Shown here: piece after piece, positions 36,841 to 47,617 of the stretch
Numbering within the stretch: position 1 is the first letter of the stretch
Layout: every line of letters starts with the position of its first letter
The notes under the pieces: model-generated
Seen by the model: only the letters and a program-made list of their open reading frames with translations
What the model was told of the DNA's origin: nothing
Databases searched by the model: none
Translations under genes and position numbers: made by a program
Assembly (NCBI RefSeq): GCF_001874645.1
Contig: NZ_CP017886.1
Span: 4,392,501-4,456,500 of the forward strand
Origin: Pseudomonas frederiksbergensis
GTDB lineage: Bacteria > Pseudomonadota > Gammaproteobacteria > Pseudomonadales > Pseudomonadaceae
Direction: 5' to 3'
DNA length: 64,000 nt

Positions 36841-39591
36841 TCAAGCGCCAATACGCGCTTGCGAGGCCAGTCGGTTGATTGCCCGTTCAAGTTCCTCCAG
36901 CGCCACCAGGGCTTTGGGGTCTTGTTGCTTGAGCAGGGTTTCACTGCGCTGACAGGCCGCGCGCAACTGCGGAACGCCGCAATAGCGCGTCGCGCCGTGC
37001 AGGCGGTGGACCCGTTCGATCAGGGCATTCTGGTCATTGCTTTCGCGGGCGACGCGAATCGCCTCGCGGTCGGCTTCCAGCGAAGCCAGCAACATCGCCA
37101 GCATGTCGGCCGCCAGATCGGCTTTGCCAGCCGCGAGGCGTAGGCCTTCATCGGGGTCGAGCACCAGCAGGTCGCTGGTGTTGCCATAGGCGTCGGCTCG
37201 CTCCGGACCGTGATTGCGCAGGGCCAGCCCGGTCCACTTCAACACCACCTGCGCCAGTTGGCGTTCGCTGATCGGTTTGGTCAGGTAATCGTCCATGCCA
37301 CTTTGCAGCAAGGCGCGTTTTTCGTTGGCCATGGCGTGTGCGGTGAGGGCGACAATCGGCAGCGGCGTGCAATGCCGTTCGCTTTCCCATTGGCGAATCG
37401 CTTCGGTGCTCTGACGCCCGTCCATGCCCGGCATCTGCACGTCCATCAGCACCAGGTCGAAGGCTTCGGTCTGCACGGCCTTGATCGCCGCATAACCGCT
37501 TTCGACTGCCAGCACCTTGGCGCCCATGTCTTCAAGCAGCGTCTGCACCAGCAGCAGGTTGGCCGGGTTGTCATCGACGCAGAGTACTTTGGGCGCGCGG
37601 CTGGAAACCGGTTCGCCCGGTTCGTTGCGCAACTGGCGCGGGTTGACCAGATCCGACAGCGCCCGACGCAACTTGCGGGTGCAGGCCGGCTTGGCCTGCA
37701 ATTGGCTGTGGGGGTTGGGCACCGAGAGATGGAACAGCGTCTGTTCGGTGGTCGGGCACAGCACCAGCACTTTGCAGCCCAGGTGTTCGAGGTCCCAGAT
37801 ATGCTGATTGAGCCGCTCCGGTGGCATGTCGTTGGAAGTGATGCCCAGCACCGCGAGGTCAATCGCCTGCTCGGTCTGATGGGCGCCGGTGACGCCGTTG
37901 GTCAGGCTTTCCAAGGTGTTGAACGGTGTCACTTCAAGACCACAGTCTTCCAGTTGATGCTGTAAGGCCTGGCGTGCCAGTTCGTGGTTCTCCAGCACCG
38001 CAACGCGCCGTCCGAGCAACGGTGGTGCTGGCAAGTCTTCGGCATCGTCGCGGGTTTTCGGCAAGCTCAGGCTGATCCAGAACTCCGAGCCTTCCCCCGG
38101 CGTGCTGTCGACGCCAATCTCGCCACCCATCTGCTCGATCAACCGCTTGGAAATCACCAGTCCCAGGCCCGTGCCACCGGGTTGTCGGGACAACGAGTTG
38201 TCGGCCTGACTGAAGGCCTGAAACAATGCGCGTACGTCCTGATTCGACAGGCCGATGCCGGTGTCCTGAATGCTGATGCGCAGTTGCACGCTGTCTTCGT
38301 GTTCTTCTTCAAGCATGGCGCGGGCGACGATGGTGCCTTCGCGGGTGAACTTGATCGCGTTACTCACAAGGTTGGTCAGGATCTGTTTGAGTCGCAGCGG
38401 GTCACCGACCAGCGACAGCGGGGTGTCGCGGTAAACCAGGCTGACCAGTTCGAGCTGTTTGGCGTGGGCGGCCGGGGCGAGGATGGTCAGCGTGTCCTGG
38501 AGCAGATCGCGCAGGTTGAACGGAATGCTGTCGAGCACCAGTTTGCCGGCCTCGATTTTCGAGAAGTCGAGAATCTCGTTGATGATCCCCAGCAGGCTGT
38601 CGGCGGATTTTTCGATGGTGCCCAGGTAGTCGAGCTGACGCGGCGTCAGTTCGCTTTTTTGCAGCAAGTGGGTGAAACCGAGGATGCCGTTGAGCGGCGT
38701 GCGAATCTCGTGGCTCATGTTGGCGAGGAACTCGGACTTGATCCGGCTCGCTTCCAGGGCTTCCTTGCGCGCCAGGTCCAGCTCGATGTTCTGGATCTCG
38801 ATGGTTTCCAGGTTCTGCCGGACGTCTTCGGTGGCCTGATCGATGCTGTGCTGCAATTCTTCCTGAGCATTTTGCAGGGTGCTGGCCATGCGGTTGATGC
38901 CCGAGGCCAACTCGTCCAGCTCCTGGCTGCCGAGCGGTGGCAGGCGGGTTTCGAGATGACCGTCCTTGAGTTGCGCCACGGCCTGCTTGATCAGGTTGAG
39001 CGGTGTATTGATGGTGCGCCCCATACGCAATGCCAGCAGCGCGGTGCCGACCAGACCTGCGGCGATCAACAGCACGCTGGCGAACAGGCTGCGGTAACCG
39101 CGCAGCAACATGCCGTTGTGGGAGAGTTCCAGCTCGACCCAGCCCAGCAAGCGATCGGACTCATCGGGGATCAGATCGCCGGCCAGGTTGCGATGCCTGC
39201 CAAACACCGGCAGCAGGTAACGGGTGGCGTCGTTGCCAGTGCGTTGCAGCATATGCGTGCTGTCGCCGGTGGGCGGCTGGTTGAGCATCAGCGGCCCGGC
39301 GTGCGCCAGTTGCGTGCGGTCCGGCGCCAGGAACGACACAGCACGCACGTCCGGTTGCTCCAGTGACTGGGTCGCGATGCGTTCCAGCAGGTCGTCATTC
39401 TGATGGCCCATGGCCGGGGCGACCAGGGGTGCCAGTTGTTCGGCGATCATTTCGCCGCGTTGCAGAAGTTGGGTTTGCAGGTCGGACTGCTGCATCCAGG
39501 TGAAATAGCCGCCCAGAACCAAGGCCATCAGGCTGGTCGGCAACAAGGTCAACAACATGACGCGACCTTTGATCCCCAGTTTTTTCAGCAC
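36841..39591 (-). CDS. gacS: hybrid sensor kinase GacS
   Basis: 916 residues. Two membrane segments (about 12-32 and 168-190) flank a periplasmic domain; then HAMP (about 190-245), a coiled coil, HisKA with His294, HATPase ([22 protein letters not shown]), a degenerate receiver, a true receiver with Asp717 ([13 protein letters not shown]) and a C-terminal Hpt with His862. It activates GacA and hence the Rsm small RNAs controlling secondary metabolites and biofilm. The start is GTG with GGAGA upstream. No frameshift is visible; phase-variable gacS mutants are common but this copy reads intact. Confidence 0.96.
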   Translation of the reverse strand: MLKKLGIKGRVMLLTLLPTSLMALVLGGYFTWMQQSDLQTQLLQRGEMIAEQLAPLVAPAMGHQNDDLLERIATQSLEQPDVRAVSFLAPDRTQLAHAGPLMLNQPPTGDSTHMLQRTGNDATRYLLPVFGRHRNLAGDLIPDESDRLLGWVELELSHNGMLLRGYRSLFASVLLIAAGLVGTALLALRMGRTINTPLNLIKQAVAQLKDGHLETRLPPLGSQELDELASGINRMASTLQNAQEELQHSIDQATEDVRQNLETIEIQNIELDLARKEALEASRIKSEFLANMSHEIRTPLNGILGFTHLLQKSELTPRQLDYLGTIEKSADSLLGIINEILDFSKIEAGKLVLDSIPFNLRDLLQDTLTILAPAAHAKQLELVSLVYRDTPLSLVGDPLRLKQILTNLVSNAIKFTREGTIVARAMLEEEHEDSVQLRISIQDTGIGLSNQDVRALFQAFSQADNSLSRQPGGTGLGLVISKRLIEQMGGEIGVDSTPGEGSEFWISLSLPKTRDDAEDLPAPPLLGRRVAVLENHELARQALQHQLEDCGLEVTPFNTLESLTNGVTGAHQTEQAIDLAVLGITSNDMPPERLNQHIWDLEHLGCKVLVLCPTTEQTLFHLSVPNPHSQLQAKPACTRKLRRALSDLVNPRQLRNEPGEPVSSRAPKVLCVDDNPANLLLVQTLLEDMGAKVLAVESGYAAIKAVQTEAFDLVLMDVQMPGMDGRQSTEAIRQWESERHCTPLPIVALTAHAMANEKRALLQSGMDDYLTKPISERQLAQVVLKWTGLALRNHGPERADAYGNTSDLLVLDPDEGLRLAAGKADLAADMLAMLLASLEADREAIRVARESNDQNALIERVHRLHGATRYCGVPQLRAACQRSETLLKQQDPKALVALEELERAINRLASQARIGA

Positions 39592-39808
39592 GTCACTCTC
39601 CTGCTATCACGCTGTTTATAGATGGCCTATGCGTGCATCCGGCACGCAGCACCTGCGCAGTGTAGCGATTTGCATGCGGGCAATCTCGGCAAATTACCCA
39701 GCGATTTGTGACGGTTTAAAGGTCTCGGGGGCTGCGACGAAACTCGTGGGTTGCTCACTGCCGGGCAATCTTGAATAATCAGTGATTGAGAATGACTTGC
39801 AGAAGCTA

Positions 39809-40531
39809 ATGAATCCCGTATCTGTTGGCTCCCCTCGTATCCTGGCGATTGAAGACGACCTTGTATTGGGGGCTTATGTTCATGAACATCTGGGGCGCTG
39901 TGGCTTTCAGGTGACCTGGTGCCAGAACGGCGAGGAAGGGTTGGCGATTGCTCGTGAGCACACCTTCGATGTCGTGCTGATGGATATTGTGCTGCCAGGT
40001 ATGGATGGCTTGGCGGTATTGACCGATCTGCGGACCCGCGATTCCACCCCGGTGCTGCTGATGTCGGCACTGGGCGCCGAAGCGGATCGCATCAGCGGTT
40101 TTCGTCTGGGCGCCGACGACTACCTGCCCAAGCCTTTCAGCATGGCCGAATTGCGGGTGCGTATCGAAGCCATCCTGCGACGGGTGGACCTGGAGCGTCG
40201 GCCTGTGCCGCCCTCGTTCAACGGCGACGTTCACCGCCTGCGTTTCGACGATGAACGGTGTGATGTTCATTATGCTGAGCAGTGGGCCGGGCTGACCCGC
40301 AGCGAATACCGGCTGCTGGAAACCCTGAACCGCAATGGCGATGAAGTGCTCAGCAAGGCCTTCCTTTATCAGCAGGTGTTGCAGCGCGGCTACGCACCCC
40401 ACGACCGCAGCCTGGACATGCACATCAGCCAGATCCGCCGCAAACTCAAGGCCATCGGCTACATCGAGTGCGAAGTGCGCACGGTCTGGGGCAAGGGCTA
40501 TGTATTGAGTGCTCTTGATGAAGTGGTTTGA
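39809..40531 (+). CDS. OmpR-family response regulator, PirR-like
   Basis: 240 residues: receiver domain (about 10-125) with AIEDD, phospho-acceptor Asp59 (VVLMDIVLPGMDG) and Lys in LPKPFS, then a winged helix (about 145-238; DRSLDMHISQIRRKL, VRTVWGKGYVL). In P. aeruginosa the same place beside gacS holds pirR, regulator of a ferric enterobactin receptor. ATG at 39809 is preferred over an upstream GTG (39782) because AGAAG precedes it. Overlaps the kinase gene by 14 bases. Confidence 0.85.
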   Translation: MNPVSVGSPRILAIEDDLVLGAYVHEHLGRCGFQVTWCQNGEEGLAIAREHTFDVVLMDIVLPGMDGLAVLTDLRTRDSTPVLLMSALGAEADRISGFRLGADDYLPKPFSMAELRVRIEAILRRVDLERRPVPPSFNGDVHRLRFDDERCDVHYAEQWAGLTRSEYRLLETLNRNGDEVLSKAFLYQQVLQRGYAPHDRSLDMHISQIRRKLKAIGYIECEVRTVWGKGYVLSALDEVV

Positions 40532-41261
40532 TCGGGTGGTGCCTTTGAACAACCTGGATGAACAGGCCCGCGCTTTCGATCAAATGTCCGAACGCCTGCA
40601 AAGCAACTTGGCTGTGCAGCAGCAACTGCTACGCAACTTGTCTCACGAACTGCGCACACCGTTGAGCCGTCTGCGGGTGGCCAGCGAAAGCGAAGAGGAC
40701 CTGCTGCAACTGCGCGAGCGCATCGGTCGCGAAGTCGATGGCATGCAGCGGCTGGTAGAAGACACCCTGCAACTGGCCTGGTTCGACACCGAATGCTCGC
40801 CATTACCGGATGAGGCGATCCAGATTCAGGCCCTCTGGGAAATGCTCACGGAAAACGCCTGCTACGAAAGCGGTTGGCCTGCTGAGCAACTGCACTGCGC
40901 GGTGGATGCTTCGTGCTGGGTTCGCGGCAATCTGAACACCCTGGCCCAGGCGCTGGAAAACATTCTGCGCAACGCTATCCGCCATTCTCCGAGCGGTGGC
41001 AGCGTGCGTCTCGACGGACAGCGCGACGGCGATTATTGGCAGCTGTGGCTCGAAGACCAGGGCGGCGGTGTCGCCAAACACGACCTGGAGCGTATTTTCG
41101 ATCCGTTCACCCGACTCGACGGCGCGCGGCAGGGCAATGGCGGCTTTGGTCTGGGCCTGAGCATCGCGCGCAACGCGGTGCAGCGTCAGGGCGGATGCTT
41201 GTGGGCGGAGAATGCAGGGCACGGGTTACGGCTGAATATGCGGTTGCTGGCAGATCTTTAG
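40518..41261 (+). CDS. PirS-like histidine kinase lacking membrane and sensor domains
   Basis: 247 residues, far shorter than the expected roughly 450. After MKWFDRVV the protein goes straight to what looks like the two HAMP helices joined (PLNNLDEQARAF and DQMSERL), then HisKA with His43 (NLSHELRTP), N-box NILRNAIRHS and G boxes DQGGGVA and GFGLGLSIA. The kinase core reads intact. Both membrane segments and the periplasmic domain are missing, so it is probably soluble and may be constitutive or non-functional. Deletion rather than ancestral form is inferred. Confidence 0.75.
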   Translation: MKWFDRVVPLNNLDEQARAFDQMSERLQSNLAVQQQLLRNLSHELRTPLSRLRVASESEEDLLQLRERIGREVDGMQRLVEDTLQLAWFDTECSPLPDEAIQIQALWEMLTENACYESGWPAEQLHCAVDASCWVRGNLNTLAQALENILRNAIRHSPSGGSVRLDGQRDGDYWQLWLEDQGGGVAKHDLERIFDPFTRLDGARQGNGGFGLGLSIARNAVQRQGGCLWAENAGHGLRLNMRLLADL

Positions 41262-41265
41262 GGTT

Positions 41266-41296
41266 GATCGTTCCCACGCAGAGCGTGGGAGCGATC
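41266..41296. repeat. GTTCCCACGC palindrome, second copy
   Basis: GATCGTTCCCACGC-aga-GCGTGGGAGCGATC, 14-bp arms with one G:T position, five bases after the kinase stop. Same element as at 36753. Confidence 0.85.
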
Positions 41297-41404
41297 TGAG
41301 TCTGCTTATTCCCTTAATGCATAAGCCCCATACTTTGCGTGATATGGCCTGCGCACGTTTGCCGGTATGATGGGCGCCCCCGCAGTCTGGATTGCGAATA
41401 CGCC

Positions 41405-42307
41405 ATGACCTTGCAGTACCCAACCATCGCCGATTGCGTCGGCAACACTCCGCTGGTTCGTTTGCAGCGCCTGCCCGGCGCCACCAGCAATACCCTGCTG
41501 CTCAAGCTCGAGGGTAATAACCCGGCGGGTTCGGTCAAGGACCGTCCGGCGCTGTCGATGATTACCCGTGCCGAGCTGCGTGGGCAGATCCATGCCGGCG
41601 ATACATTGATCGAGGCGACCTCCGGTAACACCGGGATTGCCCTGGCCATGGCCGCGGCGATCAAGGGTTACAAGATGATCCTGATCATGCCTGACAACTC
41701 CAGCGCCGAACGCAAGGCTGCGATGACCGCTTATGGCGCCGAGCTGATTCTGGTCAGCCAGGAAGAGGGCATGGAAGGTGCTCGCGACCTCGCCGAGCGG
41801 ATGCAGGCTGACGGCCGTGGCAAGGTGCTCGACCAGTTCGCCAACGGCGACAACCCGCAGGCGCATTACACCACCACCGGCCCGGAAATCTGGCGCCAGA
41901 CCGAGGGCACCATCACTCATTTCATCAGTTCCATGGGGACCACGGGCACCATCATGGGGGTTTCGCGTTACCTCAAGGAGCAGAACACCGCGGTGCAGAT
42001 CATCGGTCTGCAACCGATGGAAGGCTCGGCGATTCCGGGTATCCGTCGCTGGCCGCAGGAGTACCTGCCGAAGATCTATCAAGCCGATCGGGTTGACCGG
42101 ATCGTCGACATGGCCCAAAGCGAAGCCGAAGACGTGACCCGTCGTCTGGCGCGCGAAGAAGGCATCTTCTGTGGTGTGTCCTCGGGCGGGGCCGTGGCAG
42201 CGATGCTGCGCTTGTCCAAAGAAGTTGAAAATGCGGTGATGGTCGCGATCATTTGTGACCGTGGCGACCGTTACTTGTCGACCGGCATTTTCGACGCGCC
42301 CAACTGA
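41405..42307 (+). CDS. cysM: cysteine synthase B
   Basis: 300 residues, a PLP enzyme: Lys in GSVKDRPA, phosphate loop TSGNTGIA, and GQP-type CysM region (EIWRQTEG rather than the CysK form). It makes cysteine from O-acetylserine and sulfide or thiosulfate. The start at 41405 is the conserved [13 protein letters not shown]. Overlaps rlmD by one base. Confidence 0.95.
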   Translation: MTLQYPTIADCVGNTPLVRLQRLPGATSNTLLLKLEGNNPAGSVKDRPALSMITRAELRGQIHAGDTLIEATSGNTGIALAMAAAIKGYKMILIMPDNSSAERKAAMTAYGAELILVSQEEGMEGARDLAERMQADGRGKVLDQFANGDNPQAHYTTTGPEIWRQTEGTITHFISSMGTTGTIMGVSRYLKEQNTAVQIIGLQPMEGSAIPGIRRWPQEYLPKIYQADRVDRIVDMAQSEAEDVTRRLAREEGIFCGVSSGGAVAAMLRLSKEVENAVMVAIICDRGDRYLSTGIFDAPN

Positions 42308-43659
42308 TGGCCAAGCAAGAGAGAGGCCTGCGCTTCCAACCCACTGGCGGCAGCAAGGCCCCGCAAGTCCCGACCGGCAAAAAGCAGCGACTGACCATTG
42401 AGCGCCTGGCCAATGACGGTCGCGGTATCGCGTTTTTCGAAGGTCGTACCTGGTTCGTCATTGGCGCTTTGGCGGGTGAAGAAGTCGAGGCGCGAGTCCT
42501 GGGTGCCCATGGCAAAGTTGTCGAGGCGCGCACCGAGCGCGTCTTCGTCGCCAGTGAATTGCGTCGCCCGGCGCCGTGTGCCCATGCCGGGCGCTGCGGT
42601 GGTTGCAGCGTGCAGCATTTGCCCCACAACGAACAGCTCGCCCTGAAACAGCGCATGCTCGCCGAGCAGTTGTCGCGGGTGGCGGGTGTCGAACCCGAGC
42701 AGTGGGCAGCGCCCTTGAGCGGTCCTGAATTCGCCTATCGACGTCGCGCCCGGGTGGCGGTTCGCTGGGACGTGAAGGCGAAAAAACTCGAAGTCGGTTT
42801 TCGCGCCGCCGGCAGTCAGGACATCGTCGGCATCAATGATTGCCCGGTGCTGGTACAGCCCTTGCAGCCGATCATGAGCTGCTTGCCGGAAATGCTCCGG
42901 CGTTTGAGCAAGCCTCAGGCGTTGGGTCATGTGGAATTGTTCGCCGGTTCATCCCTGGCCTTGCTGTTGCGCCACATGGCGCCACTGTCTGAAAACGACC
43001 TGGCCATCCTCAAGGAATTCTGCGCATTCCATGATGCTCAATTGTGGCTGCATGGCGAAGGCGAGCCGCAACCGGTCGATGCCGATCAGGCGCTGGGTTA
43101 CCGACTTGAACAATGGAATCTTGAGCTGGCGTATCGCCCGGGTGACTTCATTCAGGTGAACGCCGGGGTCAACGAAGCGATGATCGCCCAGGCGCTGGAA
43201 TGGCTGAAGCCTGCCGCTGACGAGCGCGTGCTCGATCTGTTCTGCGGCCTGGGTAACTTTGCCTTGCCGCTGGCGCAGAAAGTCCGTGAAGTGGTGGCGG
43301 TGGAAGGCGTGCAGACCATGGTCGAGCGTGCTTGCGCGAATGCCGCTAGCAACAATCTGCATAACGCGAAGTTTTTTCAGGCCGATTTATCCCAGCCTTT
43401 GGCTGATGCCAAATGGGCCAGCGAGGGCTTTTCTGCGGTACTCTTGGACCCACCGCGCGACGGTGCTTTCGAGGTGGTGCGCACGCTCGCATCGCTGGGT
43501 GCCAAGCGCTTGGTTTATGTGTCGTGCAACCCGGCAACTCTGGCCCGCGACACGGTCGAATTGATCAAGCAGGGCTACCGGTTAAAACGTGCCGGGATCC
43601 TCGATATGTTTCCTCAGACGGCACATGTCGAGGCCATGGCGTTATTTGAAGCGAGCTAG
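42307..43659 (+). CDS. rlmD: 23S rRNA (uracil(1939)-C(5))-methyltransferase RlmD
   Basis: 450 residues: TRAM domain (about 25-85), iron-sulfur cysteines in [10 protein letters not shown] and NDCPVL, SAM motif [14 protein letters not shown] (about 305), DPPRDG and catalytic Cys in [11 protein letters not shown]. It methylates U1939 of 23S rRNA. Starts within the cysM stop (TGATG). Also called rumA. Confidence 0.95.
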   Translation: MAKQERGLRFQPTGGSKAPQVPTGKKQRLTIERLANDGRGIAFFEGRTWFVIGALAGEEVEARVLGAHGKVVEARTERVFVASELRRPAPCAHAGRCGGCSVQHLPHNEQLALKQRMLAEQLSRVAGVEPEQWAAPLSGPEFAYRRRARVAVRWDVKAKKLEVGFRAAGSQDIVGINDCPVLVQPLQPIMSCLPEMLRRLSKPQALGHVELFAGSSLALLLRHMAPLSENDLAILKEFCAFHDAQLWLHGEGEPQPVDADQALGYRLEQWNLELAYRPGDFIQVNAGVNEAMIAQALEWLKPAADERVLDLFCGLGNFALPLAQKVREVVAVEGVQTMVERACANAASNNLHNAKFFQADLSQPLADAKWASEGFSAVLLDPPRDGAFEVVRTLASLGAKRLVYVSCNPATLARDTVELIKQGYRLKRAGILDMFPQTAHVEAMALFEAS

Positions 43660-43782
43660 GATGGCTCGTCGGGTCCGACCAGACCGCTCATGCATCAGCC
43701 GCGTCAGCCCAGCGAGGGCGCATGAGCAACGAAGGTCAGCGATTTGACGCATTGAATCTGCGTCGTAGGGAAGGTAAGCAAG

Positions 43783-46026
43783 ATGGTACAGGTGAGAGCA
43801 CACCAGCCGATCAATACCGACGGCAGTATCAATCTCGAGGCTTGGCTCGATCATGCGGTCAGTGTCGATCCGGCACTGGATCGTGAAGCCTTGAAAGAAG
43901 CCTGCGAGTTCGCTCGTCAGGCCGAACAGCAGGACAACGCAGCGAAGAATCTCTGGTCCGAAGGTACGTCGAGTTTTCGTACGGGCCTTGAGATCGCAGA
44001 GATTCTCGCCGACCTCAAACTCGATCAGGATTCGCTGGTCGCGGCGATCCTTTACCGTGGCGTACGCGAAGGTCAGATCCAACTGCCAGCCGTCAGCCAG
44101 CGCTTTGGTCCGGTGGTCTCCAAACTGATCGATGGCGTGCAGCGCATGGCGGCGATCAGTGCCAGTCTGAGCCCGCGCCAGTCGTTGGTGCTGGGCTCTC
44201 AGGGCCAGGTGGAAAACCTGCGCAAGATGCTTGTGGCCATGGTCGACGACGTCCGCGTCGCGCTGATCAAACTGGCCGAGCGCACCTGCGCGATCCGTGC
44301 GGTGAAAACCGCCGATGACGAAAAGCGCAACCGGGTCGCCCGGGAAGTCTTCGACATTTATGCACCGCTGGCTCACCGACTTGGCATCGGTCATATCAAA
44401 TGGGAACTGGAGGACTTGTCTTTCCGTTACCTTGAGCCTGACCAATACAAGCAGATCGCCAAGTTGCTGCACGAGCGACGTCTTGATCGCGAGCGGTTCA
44501 TCAGTGATGTGATGAACCAGTTGCAGAGCGAATTGCAGGCCACCGGCGTCGATGCCGACATCAGCGGCCGGGCCAAACACATCTATTCGATCTGGCGCAA
44601 AATGCAGCGCAAGGGGCTGGAGTTCAGCCAGATCTACGACGTGCGTGCGGTGCGCGTGCTGGTGCCGGAAATGCGCGACTGCTACACCGCGCTGGGCATC
44701 GTCCACACCTTGTGGCGGCACATCCCGAAAGAGTTCGACGACTACATCGCCAACCCGAAAGAGAACGGCTACCGTTCGTTGCACACTGCGGTTATCGGCC
44801 CTGAAGGCAAGGTGCTGGAAGTGCAGATCCGCACCCACGCGATGCACGAAGAGGCCGAGCTGGGCGTCTGCGCGCACTGGCGCTACAAAGGCACCGACGT
44901 CAAATCCGGTTCCAATCACTATGAAGAGAAAATCTCCTGGCTGCGTCAGGTGCTCGAGTGGCACGAAGAGCTGGGCGATATCGGTGGTCTGGCGGAACAG
45001 TTGCGGGTCGACATCGAACCGGACCGGGTATACATCTTCACCCCCGACGGTCACGCGATCGACTTGCCAAAAGGCGCCACACCGCTGGATTTCGCTTACC
45101 GCGTGCACACCGAAATCGGTCACAACTGCCGTGGTGCGAAGATCAACGGACGAATCGTCCCGCTCAACTACAGCCTGCAGACCGGTGAGCAGGTCGAGAT
45201 CATCACCAGCAAACACGGCACGCCGAGCCGCGACTGGCTGAACCCGAACCTGGGCTACATCACCACCTCGCGGGCACGGGCGAAAATCGTTCACTGGTTC
45301 AAATTGCAGGCGCGCGACCAGAACGTCGCGGCGGGTAAAACCCTGCTCGAACGCGAACTCAATCGCCTCGGTCTGCCGCAGGTGGATTTCGAAAAGCTGG
45401 CCGACAAGGCCAACATGAAAACCGCCGAGGACATGTTTGCCGCGTTGGGTGCCGGCGATTTGCGTCTGGCGCAACTGGTCAACCTGGCGCAGCAACTGGT
45501 CGAGCCGGAACGCGGCAACGAACAGCTGGAACTGATCCCGCGCAAAGCCACCGGCTACAAGCCCGGCAAGCGCGGCGACATTCAGATCCAGGGCGTCGGT
45601 AACCTGATGACCCAGATGGCCGGCTGCTGCCAGCCATTGCCGGGCGATGCGATCGTCGGTTACATCACCCAGGGCCGTGGCGTCAGCATTCACCGTCAGG
45701 ACTGCGCGTCGGTGCTGCAACTGGCCGGGCGCGAGCCAGAGCGGATCATTCAGGTCAGCTGGGGCCCGGTGCCGGTGTTGACCTATCCGGTGGACATCAT
45801 CATTCGTGCCTACGACCGTTCCGGTCTGCTGCGTGACGTGTCGCAAGTGCTGCTCAATGAGCGGATCAACGTGCTGGCGGTCAATACCCGTTCGAACAAA
45901 GAGGACAACACCGCGTTGATGTCCCTGACCATCGAGATTCCGGGGCTGGACGCATTGGGGCGGTTGTTGGGGCGTATTTCCCAATTGCCGAACATCATTG
46001 AAACCCGGCGTAACCGTACCCCGTGA
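43783..46026 (+). CDS. relA: (p)ppGpp synthetase RelA
   Basis: 747 residues, the RelA length. A degenerate HD region (about 30-190), synthetase domain (about 245-355) with the RelA-type EFDD motif and ENGYRSLHTAV, TGS domain (about 400-465) and ACT domain (about 665-745, VDIIIRAYDRSGLLRDV). It makes (p)ppGpp on ribosomes with uncharged tRNA. About 120 bases separate it from rlmD, so it may have its own promoter. Confidence 0.96.
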   Translation: MVQVRAHQPINTDGSINLEAWLDHAVSVDPALDREALKEACEFARQAEQQDNAAKNLWSEGTSSFRTGLEIAEILADLKLDQDSLVAAILYRGVREGQIQLPAVSQRFGPVVSKLIDGVQRMAAISASLSPRQSLVLGSQGQVENLRKMLVAMVDDVRVALIKLAERTCAIRAVKTADDEKRNRVAREVFDIYAPLAHRLGIGHIKWELEDLSFRYLEPDQYKQIAKLLHERRLDRERFISDVMNQLQSELQATGVDADISGRAKHIYSIWRKMQRKGLEFSQIYDVRAVRVLVPEMRDCYTALGIVHTLWRHIPKEFDDYIANPKENGYRSLHTAVIGPEGKVLEVQIRTHAMHEEAELGVCAHWRYKGTDVKSGSNHYEEKISWLRQVLEWHEELGDIGGLAEQLRVDIEPDRVYIFTPDGHAIDLPKGATPLDFAYRVHTEIGHNCRGAKINGRIVPLNYSLQTGEQVEIITSKHGTPSRDWLNPNLGYITTSRARAKIVHWFKLQARDQNVAAGKTLLERELNRLGLPQVDFEKLADKANMKTAEDMFAALGAGDLRLAQLVNLAQQLVEPERGNEQLELIPRKATGYKPGKRGDIQIQGVGNLMTQMAGCCQPLPGDAIVGYITQGRGVSIHRQDCASVLQLAGREPERIIQVSWGPVPVLTYPVDIIIRAYDRSGLLRDVSQVLLNERINVLAVNTRSNKEDNTALMSLTIEIPGLDALGRLLGRISQLPNIIETRRNRTP

Positions 46027-46036
46027 CCCGAACCCT

Positions 46037-46113
46037 CGTAGGAGCTGCCGCAGGCTGCGATCCTTTGATCTTGCTCTTGAAAATCAAAAGATCGCAGCCT
46101 TCGGCAGCGCCTG
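46037..46113. repeat. REP pair (BIME)
   Basis: CGTAGGAGCTGCCGCAGG... and ...CCTTCGGCAGCGCCTGCGC inverted. The second unit has diverged (GCGCCTGCGC for GCTCCTAC). Between relA and mazG, same strand. Confidence 0.85.
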
Positions 46114-46143
46114 CGCAGAGCCGCGTTTGAGCGAGATTTATTG

Positions 46144-46977
46144 ATGTACAGCCTTCAAGACTTGCTTCATTTGATGAACCGGCTGCGGGATCCGCAGTTC
46201 GGCTGCCCGTGGGATATCAAGCAAACCTGGCAGACCATCGTCCCGCATACCCTGGAAGAAGCGTACGAGGTGGCCGATGCCATCGAGCGCGGCGACTTCG
46301 ATCATTTGCAGGGTGAGTTGGGTGATCTGCTGTTCCAGGTGGTGTATTACAGCCAACTGGCGCGGGAAGAGGGGCGTTTCGAGTTCGATGGCGTGGTCGA
46401 CAGCATTACCCGCAAGTTGATTCGTCGTCATCCTCACGTATTCCCGACCAGCGATCTTTACGCGCCGCAGGATATCCCGCGGCTCAGTGAAGAGCAGGTC
46501 AAACAGCGTTGGGAAGAGATCAAGGCCGAGGAGCGGGCCGAGAAGTCCCAGGCCCCTGAGCAGTTGTCCTTGCTTGACGATGTTCCAGCGGCGCTGCCGG
46601 CGCTGTCCCGTTCTGCCAAGCTGCAAAAGCGTGCGGGGCAGGTGGGTTTCGACTGGCCGGACGCGTTGCCGGTGCTCGATAAAGTCCGCGAAGAGCTTGA
46701 TGAAGTGCTCGAAGCCATGGCGGATAACGACTCGGCGGCCATCAGTGACGAGGTCGGCGATCTGCTGTTTTCCGTGGTCAACCTGGCGCGTCACCTCAAG
46801 GTTGATCCAGAAACCGCATTGCGCGGTGCCAACAGCAAGTTTGAAAGACGCTTCCGATTTATCGAACAGGCATTGCGCGACACCCGCCGTCCCATGGAAG
46901 ATTGCACCCTCGAAGAGTTGGACGCCTTGTGGGGCGAAGCCAAACGTCAGGAAAAGAATTTGCCCAGCTGCGGCTGA
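46144..46977 (+). CDS. mazG: nucleoside triphosphate pyrophosphohydrolase MazG
   Basis: 277 residues with two MazG domains, each with EExxE and ExxD metal motifs (EEAYEV...GELGDLLF and EELDEV...DEVGDLLF). It hydrolyses NTPs to NMPs and pyrophosphate, and in E. coli lowers ppGpp, so its place after relA is functionally apt. ATG at 46144 is preferred to the TTG three bases before. Confidence 0.94.
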   Translation: MYSLQDLLHLMNRLRDPQFGCPWDIKQTWQTIVPHTLEEAYEVADAIERGDFDHLQGELGDLLFQVVYYSQLAREEGRFEFDGVVDSITRKLIRRHPHVFPTSDLYAPQDIPRLSEEQVKQRWEEIKAEERAEKSQAPEQLSLLDDVPAALPALSRSAKLQKRAGQVGFDWPDALPVLDKVREELDEVLEAMADNDSAAISDEVGDLLFSVVNLARHLKVDPETALRGANSKFERRFRFIEQALRDTRRPMEDCTLEELDALWGEAKRQEKNLPSCG

Positions 46978-47002
46978 GCTGTTGCCTAAGTGAGTAAGCA
47001 CC

Positions 47003-47542
47003 ATGAGCCTTTCCCTTCGCGACCAGTTGCTCAAAGCAGGGCTGGTCAACCAAAAGCAGGCCAAACAGGTCGGCAAAGACAAGCAGAAGCAGCAACGTCT
47101 GGCCCATAAAGGTCAGATCGAACTCGATGACTCCCAGCAGCGTGCGGCCCAGGAGGCCATGGCCGAGAAGGTCAAGCGCGATCAGGAACTCAATCGCCAG
47201 CAGCAGGAGAAGGCCGAACAGAAGGCCCGCGCCGCTCAGGTCAAGCAATTGATCGAAGTCTCGCGCCTGCCGAAGCTGACCACCGAGGACTACTACAATT
47301 TCGTTGACGACAAGAAGGTCAAGCGCATCTCTGTCAACACCCTGATGCGCAACAAGCTCAGCAGCGGCTCCCTGGCGATCGTGCATCACGCGGGCGGCTA
47401 CGAAGTGATCCCCCGTGAAGCGGCCCTGAAGATCCAGGAGCGCGATCCACAGCGCATCGTGCAACTGAACACCCAGACCGAAGAAGTCGATGCAGACGAT
47501 CCGTACGCGGCCTATCAGATCCCTGACGATCTGATGTGGTAA
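47003..47542 (+). CDS. DUF2058 family protein (YaiL-like)
   Basis: 179 residues. The first half is highly charged and coiled-coil-like (about 15-90, rich in Lys, Gln and Glu), the second a compact domain starting near YYNFVDDKKVKRI. Cytoplasmic. The gene is 25 bases after mazG on the same strand. Function unknown. Confidence 0.88.
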   Translation: MSLSLRDQLLKAGLVNQKQAKQVGKDKQKQQRLAHKGQIELDDSQQRAAQEAMAEKVKRDQELNRQQQEKAEQKARAAQVKQLIEVSRLPKLTTEDYYNFVDDKKVKRISVNTLMRNKLSSGSLAIVHHAGGYEVIPREAALKIQERDPQRIVQLNTQTEEVDADDPYAAYQIPDDLMW

Positions 47543-47564
47543 GCCTTTAAAGGCTGCCACAACG

Positions 47565-47594
47565 ACAAACCCCGCATGAGCGGGGTTTGTGGTT
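47565..47594 (+). terminator. bidirectional terminator after DUF2058 gene
   Basis: ACAAACCCCGC-atga-GCGGGGTTTGT: a perfect 11-bp stem with a short T stretch on each side, placed between convergent genes. Confidence 0.75.
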
Positions 47595-47617
47595 TTCCAA
47601 GTCTGTAATTTCAGCGT

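Noticed and set aside
36841-39591. Possible frameshift or phase-variation in gacS
   Set aside because: The frame reads through with His294, Asp717 and the Hpt His all present, so this copy looks functional.
43642-45984. A 780-codon open frame antisense to relA
   Set aside because: Same cause: codon bias of relA keeps the opposite strand open. RelA itself is complete and conserved.
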